A program made the position numbers and the translations under genes. Source: CAYRWR01 sp964537555 (lineage in GTDB: Bacteria > Spirochaetota > Brevinematia > Brevinematales > CAYRWR01). Taken from it: a DNA stretch of 64,000 nucleotides. Within the stretch, counting starts at the first letter, position 1; every line of letters starts with the position of its first letter. Below, piece after piece: positions 16,298 to 23,887 of the stretch. The DNA lies in assembly GCA_964537555.1 (NCBI GenBank), contig CAZIAD010000014.1, positions 1 to 64,000 on the forward strand, written 5' to 3'. The notes under the pieces are model-generated. The model saw only the letters and a program-made list of their open reading frames with translations. It searched no databases and was not told the DNA's origin.

Positions 16298-17275
16298 ATG
16301 AGCAAATTGATGGACTTTATCCATTATCTCCAGGCACTTCAAAATGAGACCAGCATCTATATTCAGACTCATGACTTTCCGGATCATGATGCAGTAGCAT
16401 CGGCATTCGGTTTACAGCAGCTCTTTGCCCAGTACAAGATAAAGACCCGTATCATTTATGCCGGAACTATAGAGCGTGACTCTTTACGTACGACAATAGA
16501 CAAGCTGGGCATAAATATACATCCCAGTTCAGAGTTTAACATAGATATCTTTGATAAGATCATCATCGTGGATGGCTGTAAAGGGAACAAGAACGTGACG
16601 AACCTTATTGGTGACGAGATCGCGGTGATAGACCACCATGATGTAGCCACTCCGGAGGATGTGTGGTTTGTCGATATCCGGCCCCAGTACGGCAGCTGTT
16701 CTACCCTCATCTATCAGTATTATAAGGAGATGCAGGCCACAGTCTCGGTAAATGTAGCTAATGCCCTGCTCATCGGCCTGCAGATGGACACAGCATTGCT
16801 GACCAGGGGAATCTGTTCAGAAGACATCACGGCCTATGCCTACCTGTTTCGCTATTCCAATATAGACCAGGTCAATAATATCCTGCGTAACAATCTTCAG
16901 GTAAGGGATATAGATCATATGCGCTATGCCCTGAATCATGTAAAGATCGATGGGGGCCTGGCTTTTTGTTATTTCAAAGAGGGCTGCCCTCAGAACCTGA
17001 TGGGGATAGTAGGGGATTTTTTTATGTCCCTGGCGGAAATCGAGTTTGCCGTGGTATGTGCCCTCAATGATAAGCAGATCAATTTCTCCTTACGCTCCGA
17101 GAAAGAGACCCTGCATGCCGTAAATGTGATAAATAAGCTACTGGGTAGTTCAGGATTCGGAGGAGGCCATCCTCATATGGCCGGGGGCATAATGACGGAT
17201 ATTCAGCGTTTTAATGAAGACCATATTTTTCAGCAGCTGCAGTCTATGATGCAGGATTCACCTGGAAGAATATGA
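16298..17275 (+). CDS. DHH/DHHA1 phosphoesterase (NrnA-like)
   Basis: This is a 325-residue protein with DHH-family metal motifs: HDFPDHDAVASAFG (motif I), IVDGC (motif II), the signature IDHHDV (motif III), and a C-terminal DHHA1 domain with GSSGFGGGHPHMAGG. Such proteins degrade very short RNAs (nanoRNA), pAp or cyclic dinucleotides. Motif I differs from the usual NPDGDAxGS in having His for Gly. A weak promoter, TTGCAA/16 bp/TACAAT, lies just upstream (from about 16254). Substrate is not certain. Confidence 0.85.
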   Translation: MSKLMDFIHYLQALQNETSIYIQTHDFPDHDAVASAFGLQQLFAQYKIKTRIIYAGTIERDSLRTTIDKLGINIHPSSEFNIDIFDKIIIVDGCKGNKNVTNLIGDEIAVIDHHDVATPEDVWFVDIRPQYGSCSTLIYQYYKEMQATVSVNVANALLIGLQMDTALLTRGICSEDITAYAYLFRYSNIDQVNNILRNNLQVRDIDHMRYALNHVKIDGGLAFCYFKEGCPQNLMGIVGDFFMSLAEIEFAVVCALNDKQINFSLRSEKETLHAVNVINKLLGSSGFGGGHPHMAGGIMTDIQRFNEDHIFQQLQSMMQDSPGRI

Positions 17276-17296
17276 ATACTGCATAGGATAAAATAA

Positions 17297-17881
17297 ATGC
17301 GCCAGACCAAAGAGTATATTATTATAAAAGCAGCAATCGATGTGCTCAGTAAGGAAAATTATCACACTATGCGTACCGCAGACATAGCGGCCCGGGCCGG
17401 GGTAGCGGAAGGTACTCTCTACCGCTATTTTTCCAGTAAAAAAGAGCTCTTTGTGGGTGTACTGAAGTTTGTCACCAACAGTCTGGAACAGACCTTTATC
17501 AAAGGGATCAGGGAAGATGCCAGCTGGAAAGAAAACATCCGCATACTGGGACAGAACTTCTATTTTCATCATAAAGAGACACGCAATTATTACCGTATCA
17601 TGTATAAAGCCTTTTCCGAGATCGAGGATGATGCGATCCGGACGGAACTGGGCAGGGTATTCAGCTCGGGTATAGAGATGATCACCCAGATCTTTCTGTG
17701 GGACCCGCGCTTTGATTCCCAAAGAGACGGGGAGCGCCTCAGAGTAGCCGCTATGATGTTATGGGGAGTAGGGGATATTCTCTGGAAAAAACAGGAGCTG
17801 CAGGATGAATCGGTACAGGTCCAGGGACGGGAACTGGAGCTCATTTTGCAGCAGATGGAATATATCCTGGCTCAGGCCTGA
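17297..17881 (+). CDS. TetR/AcrR-family transcriptional regulator
   Basis: This is a 194-residue protein. The N-terminal helix-turn-helix is clear (MRTADIAARAGVAEGTLYRYF, then SSKKELF). The C-terminal ligand-binding half is family-variable. It ends back to back with the minus-strand diguanylate cyclase (stops adjoin at 17881/17882). A perfect TetR-style palindrome sits inside the promoter at 19642-19670, which is a plausible target though 1.8 kb away on the other side of the cyclase gene. Confidence 0.9.
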   Translation: MRQTKEYIIIKAAIDVLSKENYHTMRTADIAARAGVAEGTLYRYFSSKKELFVGVLKFVTNSLEQTFIKGIREDASWKENIRILGQNFYFHHKETRNYYRIMYKAFSEIEDDAIRTELGRVFSSGIEMITQIFLWDPRFDSQRDGERLRVAAMMLWGVGDILWKKQELQDESVQVQGRELELILQQMEYILAQA

Positions 17882-19543
17882 CTATTTCTTTGCTTGTGAC
17901 TTAGATTTCTTTTTATATACTACCACTTTATTTCTGCCGCTTTCCTTCGCCTGGTACAGAGCCGAATCAGCGTGGGCAATGATGTCCTTGAGCAGCTCCG
18001 GGTCCTTTTGTGAGGTAAAGCCGGCGATACCAATACTGACAGTCAGTTTGATCACCTTTTTCTTATAGGTCATGGGGGTTGACTCTATATCTTTGCGCAT
18101 TCTTTCTGCTATGGTCTGGGCTCCTTTGATATCGGTATTGGGCAGGATCACCGAGAATTCTTCTCCCCCGTACCGGGTCACAGCATCCCCGCTGCGGTTA
18201 GCATGCTTTTTAAATACCAGGGCCACCTGTCTCAGGCATTCGTCCCCTGCCTCATGTCCGTAAGTATCATTTATTTTTTTGAAGAAGTCTATATCGATCA
18301 TCATAAGGGATAGGGTCTCATTTAACCTTCCGGCTCTTTTTATCTCACTTTCGATCTTCTGATCGAAATAGAGCCGGTTATTGACTCCGGTCAGTCCATC
18401 CCTGATAGTCATCTCGCCCAGGGCTTCATTGGCCAGAGCCAGCTCAGTCAGGGCAGTAGTGAGGTCTTCTGACTTCTGGATCACGGCATGAGACATCTCA
18501 CTGAAGCTCTGCTGCAGCATGGAGATCTCATCCGTGATCTGGGGCGGTTCCGGGACCTGGGTATAGTCTTTTTTAAAACGGTCCACCTGATTTTTCAGAT
18601 TATAGATTGGTGTGGATATTCTCTTTCCGGAAAAATAGGAAATCACTGGAAAGGCAAACACACTAATGATGAGAATAATGAATATAATCCTGCGGTACAG
18701 GAAAAACTCTTTATTCATCGCATTGTAGTTATATAAGATACCTACATCAGCCAGATTATTTATCACAAATCGGTTAGAGACTCTCAACCTCTCTGTATAA
18801 AGGCTTTGTTTATAATAGTAGTATCTCTGTTTATTATCGAGGCTTTTTATACTGTATTGTCCGGACTTGCCCATTTCTTCTTTCATGAGTTCTTTTTGAT
18901 TCTGAAGGGTATTCATTTCCGGATCACTGAAGGTGACACCATTGGAAGTCTGGATGAATAATGTGATATCCTGATTGATAAAGGGTAGGGCTGACAGATA
19001 AGTGACGTCAAGTGGTGAAATCACAGAAGCAAAACCCACTCTGTTAAAGTCCTGTAATGTCAATAAGGCGCAATTTCGCAAAACCAGGGTATTAGACAGG
19101 ATCTCAGGATAAGACATCTTAAAGTCTATGGAATGTTCCATGGAAGCCATGGATTTCCATATATATTTAACACGATCTGGGGGTGCATAATAGATATGGT
19201 CCTGCCAGCTGTACTGATCATGATAGAGCAGCCGTTCTCCAAAAAACACTTCATATAAACGAAAATCAAAGCTTTCAATGTTTACCGGGAAATCTGTAGT
19301 TATAAAGCGGCCGTTTACGATATAATCCTCGGATTCAGCGCCCACAAAGTAGGCATAATCCCTGTATTTACTGAGGTCTGAATCCAGTATAGTATTAAAG
19401 CTTTCTATTAATGAAACCAGTTTCTGACTGGTACTTTTGACAGCCTGTCTTTTATTTACCCAGAATATAATGCTTATGATCAATAGGATGGGAATCAGCC
19501 CTACGCTGAGATTGTTTATGATCTGACGCTGCAGTATTTTCAT
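17882..19543 (-). CDS. Membrane-bound diguanylate cyclase (HAMP-GGDEF)
   Basis: This is a 553-residue protein. TM1 spans residues ~13-29, followed by a ~250-residue periplasmic sensor region without a recognised fold. TM2 is ~283-303, then a HAMP linker and short coiled coil (~305-375), then a GGDEF domain (~378-545). The active-site loop is GGEEF (459-463) and the product-inhibition I-site RSGD (450-453) lies exactly five residues before it. Both active site and feedback site are thus intact, so it should make c-di-GMP from two GTP and be self-limiting. No EAL domain is attached. The gene is convergent with tetR. Confidence 0.93.
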   Translation of the reverse strand: MKILQRQIINNLSVGLIPILLIISIIFWVNKRQAVKSTSQKLVSLIESFNTILDSDLSKYRDYAYFVGAESEDYIVNGRFITTDFPVNIESFDFRLYEVFFGERLLYHDQYSWQDHIYYAPPDRVKYIWKSMASMEHSIDFKMSYPEILSNTLVLRNCALLTLQDFNRVGFASVISPLDVTYLSALPFINQDITLFIQTSNGVTFSDPEMNTLQNQKELMKEEMGKSGQYSIKSLDNKQRYYYYKQSLYTERLRVSNRFVINNLADVGILYNYNAMNKEFFLYRRIIFIILIISVFAFPVISYFSGKRISTPIYNLKNQVDRFKKDYTQVPEPPQITDEISMLQQSFSEMSHAVIQKSEDLTTALTELALANEALGEMTIRDGLTGVNNRLYFDQKIESEIKRAGRLNETLSLMMIDIDFFKKINDTYGHEAGDECLRQVALVFKKHANRSGDAVTRYGGEEFSVILPNTDIKGAQTIAERMRKDIESTPMTYKKKVIKLTVSIGIAGFTSQKDPELLKDIIAHADSALYQAKESGRNKVVVYKKKSKSQAKK

Positions 19544-19641
19544 GTGACCTGCTAAATATGAAAATTATTTTACCTGATCTGATTTTATAGGATATCCTGT
19601 GTAATTGCAAAAAAATATTTTAAAAAAACAGTATATTTTAC

Positions 19642-19670
19642 TTGATTAATGAGTGAGCGCTCACTATACT
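19642..19670 (+). promoter_or_regulatory. Promoter with palindromic operator inside its spacer
   Basis: TTGATT (19642-19647), 17 bp, TATACT (19665-19670). The perfect 14 bp palindrome AGTGAGCGCTCACT (19652-19665) fills the spacer, and TGAGTGAGCGCTCACT-type sites are typical of TetR-family repressors. A bound repressor would block RNA polymerase. It drives the 19705-21056 pair. Confidence 0.85.
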
Positions 19671-19704
19671 AATATTAGAAGGCCACTTTTTTAAGGAGAA
19701 AAAA

Positions 19705-20079
19705 ATGAAAGCATCCTCCCGATCCATATTCCTGTTCAGCTTCTATGTGATGGGCAGTGGATTATTACTGCTAATATTTCCCTACTGGGTCCTGGAACTC
19801 ACATCTGTAAACCCTGAGGCACAGGTCATAACCCGCATGATGGGTATGGTCGTCTTTTTCCTGGGAATATATTACCTGATACTGGGTAAAATGGAAGTGA
19901 CAGCCTTTTATAAATGGACTATCCCCACCCGGATGTCCGCGATCGTATTTTTAACGGTATTTGTATTACTCCAATGGCTAAGTGCTATCGTATTAGTGTT
20001 TGGTATACTGGATCTGGCGGGTGCAGTATGGACGGCCCTGGCCCTGGCCGGGGAGAGAGAAAAGGAGAAAGTAAAATGA
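19705..20079 (+). CDS. Small four-TM membrane protein, function unknown
   Basis: This is a 124-residue hydrophobic protein with about four membrane helices (residues ~8-28, ~42-60, ~74-92, ~93-112) and a charged C-terminal tail (GEREKEKVK). I do not recognise a family. The ribosome site AAGGAG precedes it. Its ATGA end overlaps the SDR gene start, so the two are translationally coupled under the operator-controlled promoter, hinting at a shared detoxification or lipid-related task; that is inference. Confidence 0.8.
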   Translation: MKASSRSIFLFSFYVMGSGLLLLIFPYWVLELTSVNPEAQVITRMMGMVVFFLGIYYLILGKMEVTAFYKWTIPTRMSAIVFLTVFVLLQWLSAIVLVFGILDLAGAVWTALALAGEREKEKVK

Positions 20080-21056
20080 TCGCACTGACAGGAGCCACAG
20101 GCCACCTCGGAAATGTGGTGGTACGGGAGCTGCAATCATATAAGGAAAAGATCAGGGCGCTGGTCCTGCCCGGGGAAGATACCAGAGTCTTACAGGGCCT
20201 GGATGTGGAGTATATCTATGGAGATGTACGTGATCCTGAGGCGGTCCATCAGCTATGTAAAGGGGCACGCTGGGTATTCCACATGGCCTCTATGATATCT
20301 ATATCCCGGGACCAGTATCAGCTTCTCAGGGATATCAATGTGGGGGGCACCCGCAATATCATACAGGCCTGCCAAAAAAACCGGGTGCAGCGGCTGGTCT
20401 ATACCAGCTCGGTACATGCATTCTCACCGCTCAGTGACAGAGCCGTCATGAATGAAGAATCCCTCATAGATCCGGCTACTGCCCTGGGCGACTACGGCAA
20501 GACCAAGGCTGCGGCTACGCGGGCCGTTTTTAAAGCAGCCGCTCAGGGACTGGACGCTGTAGTGCTGCATCCGGCAGCCATCATCGGGCCCTATGACTAC
20601 CGGCCATCCAAGCTGGGCCGATGGATACTGCAGGCTGCCCGGGGCCGTATGAAGATAGACCTGGAGGGAGCCTATTCATTTGTGGATGTACGGGATGTGG
20701 CACGGGCTGAGATACTGGCAGCCGTGAATGGAGTAGCCGGGCATAACTATATCCTGTCCGGGGAAAGACGTACTCTGGGGGATTTCTTCCAAATGGTGGC
20801 TCACACCCTGGGACGGAAGATTCGGCAGTTTCCCCTGCCTCAGTGGTTCCTCCGCTTTCCGGCACTGGTGGCAGAACTCTATTTTAAGCTCAGTCATACC
20901 GAGCCCATATTCACCCGGGAAGCTCTGGACATACTGAGGACCAATACCTATATGACAGCCCGGCGAGCTCAGAAAGAACTGGGCTTCATGGCCCGGCCCT
21001 TGCAGGATACCCTGGAAGATGAGCTGGCCTGGTTTCAGGCGGAAGGGGTCTTATAA
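20076..21056 (+). CDS. NAD(P)-dependent epimerase/dehydratase (extended SDR)
   Basis: This is a 326-residue protein. ATG 20076 overlaps the preceding stop by four bases (ATGA), and the GGAGAAAG stretch upstream can serve as ribosome site. The Rossmann fingerprint TGATGHLGNVVV starts at residue 4, and the catalytic YGKTKAAATR Tyr/Lys and the Ser in VYTSSVHAF are present. The overall pattern is close to dihydroflavonol reductase/3-beta-HSD-like members. The substrate is unknown. Repression by a TetR regulator would fit a response to a small hydrophobic compound. Confidence 0.88.
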   Translation: MIALTGATGHLGNVVVRELQSYKEKIRALVLPGEDTRVLQGLDVEYIYGDVRDPEAVHQLCKGARWVFHMASMISISRDQYQLLRDINVGGTRNIIQACQKNRVQRLVYTSSVHAFSPLSDRAVMNEESLIDPATALGDYGKTKAAATRAVFKAAAQGLDAVVLHPAAIIGPYDYRPSKLGRWILQAARGRMKIDLEGAYSFVDVRDVARAEILAAVNGVAGHNYILSGERRTLGDFFQMVAHTLGRKIRQFPLPQWFLRFPALVAELYFKLSHTEPIFTREALDILRTNTYMTARRAQKELGFMARPLQDTLEDELAWFQAEGVL

Positions 21057-21068
21057 GCCTGATACTGC

Positions 21069-21097
21069 TTGCAGGGAAAAACACTTCATGTTATACT
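21069..21097 (+). promoter_or_regulatory. Promoter for the DUF2207 gene
   Basis: TTGCAG (21069-21074), 17 bp, TATACT (21092-21097), followed by the CCGGAGG ribosome site before ATG 21137. Confidence 0.7.
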
Positions 21098-21136
21098 CCG
21101 GAATAAAGAATGTGATTTTGGATCTCCGGAGGTTTT

Positions 21137-23056
21137 ATGAAATACTTCATTAAAATCATCTTATTACTATTATCGGGATTTGTCCCACTGGCCTTACTGC
21201 ACTCTCAGAGCGAGCTGGAAAAAATACATGATTATAATATCACCATCAAAGTCCGGCCCGATCGTTCTTTGCTCATCCAGGAGGACATTAAGGTCTATGC
21301 CAATAATGAGGAGATCAACCGGGGAATCTACCGGGATATTCCTCAGTCACGGGCCCTGAAAGGGGGGCTGGTCCATCGCTATGATGTGCAAGTTCAGGAG
21401 ATAAGGAAAAACGGGGAACCGGAGCCCTATCATACTGAAGATAATTATAATCTCCTGCGGGTATACATCGGGGATGAAGATGTCTACCTGGATCCGGGTA
21501 TGTACCAGTACAGCATCATCTATACCGTCTCAGATGCCCTGGAATCGGTGTCCAACAGCAGCGTCCTCTACTGGAATGTGATCGGGGATCAGTGGAAATT
21601 TCCCATACTGCATGCCAGTCTTAAGCTGTGGATGCCCGAAGGCAGTGCCAGGAATATTCAGGACAGGCAGGCCTGGCAGGGTAAGTCAGGCTCTACTGAT
21701 TCAGATTATGACTTTAGCCGCAACGGCGATCAAATGGAATTTAAACTGAGACATTCCCTGAAGCTGGGAGAGGGCTGGACCATCAGGCTGCAATGGCAGG
21801 ATGACACTATACAGCCACTGAGCCGGCAGGAGGCCATCGCTAAACTGGTAAAAGACAACAGAGGTATGTTTTTTATCATGGGGGGAATCCTTTTCGTTTT
21901 TATCTATTATCTGCTGGCCTGGGCATTTTTGGGAAAGGATCCTGAAAAAGGGAGTATCATGACCTACTATGAAGCCCCCGAATCCCTCTCACCCGCCTCC
22001 ATGCGTTTTATCAGTAATATGGGCTATGATCAAAAGATATTCACTACGGCCATCATCAGTATGGCTGTAAAGGGGCATATCAAAATAAATGAGAGTAACG
22101 ATATTTATACCTTGAACCGGCAGAATGAAGATTATTCTCTGCTGAGCCCCGAAGAAGCAGCTGTCTCTAAGGAACTCTTTGAAAGCGGTCCCTCCATCAA
22201 GGTGGAAAATGCCAATCATCAGGACTTTAAAGAAGCGATAAGAGCCTGTAAAGACAGCCTTAAAAAAAATTATGTAAATATACTCTTTATCAGCAATAAG
22301 CATATTTTTATTCCCGGGCTCATCGCCACTATAGCTATAATGATAGGGGGCGTTGCCCTTAATGTGGGAAATTTTGCCCAGATATTTATCCTGATATGGC
22401 TCAGCTTCTGGAATGTAGGGGTGTTTTTCCTGTTACGGCAGGTGGTCTTAGCCTGGAAAAAGGCGGGCAGCTCCTCCCGGCACAGATTCCTGAATACCGG
22501 CGCCGCAATTTTTATGACATTTTTCTCCTCTTTCTTTGTAGGAGCCGATCTGGTGGTATTCGGCATTTTTCTTAACATGGGCCCCTCCGCCTTGTGGATG
22601 GTATTGTTCTTTGCGACTGCGGTAGTCATGAATTATACCTTCTTCCGCCTGCTCAAGGCTCCTACCCTGGCTGGACGGAAGATCATGGATAAGATAGAAG
22701 GATTCCGGCGGTATATCGATGTCACAGAAAAAAAGCAGATGGAGTATTTTAACCCCCCGGAGAAGACCGTCACTAATTTTGAAAAATTTCTGCCCTATGC
22801 CCTGGCTTTTGATATGGAAAAAAACTGGGCGGGATACTTTAATGAAGTCATGTCCTCCCTGCAGGAGAACAGATCCTGGTCGCCCCACTGGTACCAGGGC
22901 AGCTCGTTCAACACCCTGAGCTTTAGTGAGTTCAGCAGCTCCCTGGGCAGCAGCCTGTCCAGCGCCTTTAGCACAGCCTCTGCCTCTCCCAGCAGCGGGA
23001 GCAGCGGGGGATCTTCCGGTGGCGGAGGCGGCGGTGGTGGCGGCGGGGGCTGGTGA
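21137..23056 (+). CDS. DUF2207 family exported membrane protein
   Basis: This is a 639-residue protein. It has a signal sequence (LLLLSGFVPLALLHS), then an extracytoplasmic beta-rich DUF2207 domain (~25-230; HDYNITIKVRPDRSLLIQED, NRGIYRDIPQ), a membrane helix at ~247-265, a cytoplasmic region with winged-helix-like segments, and two or three further helices at ~390-500. The C-terminus is a Ser-rich stretch that ends in a run of glycines and a final Trp, as in several family members. The function of the family is unknown. A rho-independent terminator follows at 23104. Confidence 0.88.
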   Translation: MKYFIKIILLLLSGFVPLALLHSQSELEKIHDYNITIKVRPDRSLLIQEDIKVYANNEEINRGIYRDIPQSRALKGGLVHRYDVQVQEIRKNGEPEPYHTEDNYNLLRVYIGDEDVYLDPGMYQYSIIYTVSDALESVSNSSVLYWNVIGDQWKFPILHASLKLWMPEGSARNIQDRQAWQGKSGSTDSDYDFSRNGDQMEFKLRHSLKLGEGWTIRLQWQDDTIQPLSRQEAIAKLVKDNRGMFFIMGGILFVFIYYLLAWAFLGKDPEKGSIMTYYEAPESLSPASMRFISNMGYDQKIFTTAIISMAVKGHIKINESNDIYTLNRQNEDYSLLSPEEAAVSKELFESGPSIKVENANHQDFKEAIRACKDSLKKNYVNILFISNKHIFIPGLIATIAIMIGGVALNVGNFAQIFILIWLSFWNVGVFFLLRQVVLAWKKAGSSSRHRFLNTGAAIFMTFFSSFFVGADLVVFGIFLNMGPSALWMVLFFATAVVMNYTFFRLLKAPTLAGRKIMDKIEGFRRYIDVTEKKQMEYFNPPEKTVTNFEKFLPYALAFDMEKNWAGYFNEVMSSLQENRSWSPHWYQGSSFNTLSFSEFSSSLGSSLSSAFSTASASPSSGSSGGSSGGGGGGGGGGGW

Positions 23057-23061
23057 TTTAG

Positions 23062-23095
23062 TCAATAGTCGATAGTCAAATCAATAGTCGATAGT
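23062..23095. repeat. Short tandem-like direct repeat
   Basis: The 15-base unit TCAATAGTCGATAGT occurs at 23062-23076 and again at 23081-23095, just after the DUF2207 stop and before its terminator. ATAGTC half-units also recur. No function is evident. Confidence 0.7.
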
Positions 23096-23103
23096 GTATA
23101 AGA

Positions 23104-23137
23104 AGCGGGGCCTGTTCGGCCCCGCTATTTATTTTTT
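23104..23137 (+). terminator. Intrinsic terminator after the DUF2207 gene
   Basis: The stem AGCGGGGCC/GGCCCCGCT closes a five-base loop and is followed by ATTTATTTTTTT. Confidence 0.9.
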
Positions 23138-23238
23138 TAATCATGCATCTTTTTCCAGATACCCAGACTTATCTATATGAAAAGCGAAAAGAAACACACA
23201 CTCCTCTCCCTCTTATGGGACCCGAGAATCTCATAGAT

Positions 23239-23267
23239 AAAGGGCTGCCTCACACCGGCAGCCCTTT
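23239..23267 (-). terminator. Intrinsic terminator of the peroxiredoxin gene
   Basis: An 11 bp stem AAAGGGCTGCC/GGCAGCCCTTT with a 7-base loop lies just past the minus-strand stop at 23284; the T-run is short (TTTATCTAT on the minus strand). Confidence 0.7.
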
Positions 23268-23283
23268 GTATTATCAGACTTTT

Positions 23284-23751
23284 TTAGCTCTGAAGGTCGT
23301 TCAGTTTGACTAGTACTTCATCCACATGGCCCTTGACTTTCACAGGACTCCACACAAATGCCACCTTGCCCTCAGGGTCTATGAGGTATGTGGTGCGTAC
23401 CACGCCCTCGTACTCTTTGCCATAATTCTTTTTCATCTGCCACACGCCCAGCTTTTTGCAGACCTCTTTATCCGGATCGGAGGCCAGGGTGATGCTGAGG
23501 TCCTGTTTGCTGGTGAATCCCTCATGGCTTTTTACCGAGTCGGGACTGACCCCCACTATCACTGCTCCCAGTTCTTCAAAGTTCTGTTTTTCTTTACTGA
23601 AGTCAATGGCTTCTATAGTACATCCTGGGGTATTGTCTTTGGGATAAAAATAGAGTACCAGCCATTTCCCTTTGACATCTGAAGGGCTGAACTTTCCCTG
23701 GGGGGTATCGAGGCTGAAGTCGGGGATGGGCTTACCTGTTTCCAATAGCAT
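23284..23751 (-). CDS. bcp: Bcp/PrxQ-type thiol peroxidase
   Basis: This is a 155-residue protein; the start ATG 23751 follows AAGGAGGAAAC on the minus strand, so the five-residue longer frame is unlikely. The peroxiredoxin motif PKDNTPGCTIEAIDF carries the peroxidatic Cys44. The resolving Cys usual five residues on is Ile49; another Cys98 (DKEVCKKLG) sits where some PrxQ proteins have their resolving Cys in helix alpha-3. It reduces hydrogen and organic peroxides using thioredoxin. It is a single gene with its own promoter and terminator. Confidence 0.93.
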   Translation of the reverse strand: MLLETGKPIPDFSLDTPQGKFSPSDVKGKWLVLYFYPKDNTPGCTIEAIDFSKEKQNFEELGAVIVGVSPDSVKSHEGFTSKQDLSITLASDPDKEVCKKLGVWQMKKNYGKEYEGVVRTTYLIDPEGKVAFVWSPVKVKGHVDEVLVKLNDLQS

Positions 23752-23784
23752 GTTTCCTCCTTGCATGACTAAATATACTCAATT

Positions 23785-23813
23785 ATTATACTCAGGGGAA
23801 GCTTTTCTGTAAA
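23785..23813 (-). promoter_or_regulatory. Promoter of the peroxiredoxin gene
   Basis: On the minus strand TTTACA (23813-23808), 17 bp, TATAAT (23790-23785). I see no obvious PerR or OxyR box, though the sequence is AT-rich. Confidence 0.75.
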
Positions 23814-23887
23814 ACAATTCATACTTAAATACCGGGTATATATTTTTTATAAAACATGCTATAATATTCCAGCACAGGGGGTATAAT

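Noticed and set aside
19914..20075. A longer N-terminus for the SDR protein
   Set aside because: The Rossmann motif starts at residue 4 from ATG 20076, and the extension lies inside the preceding membrane-protein gene.
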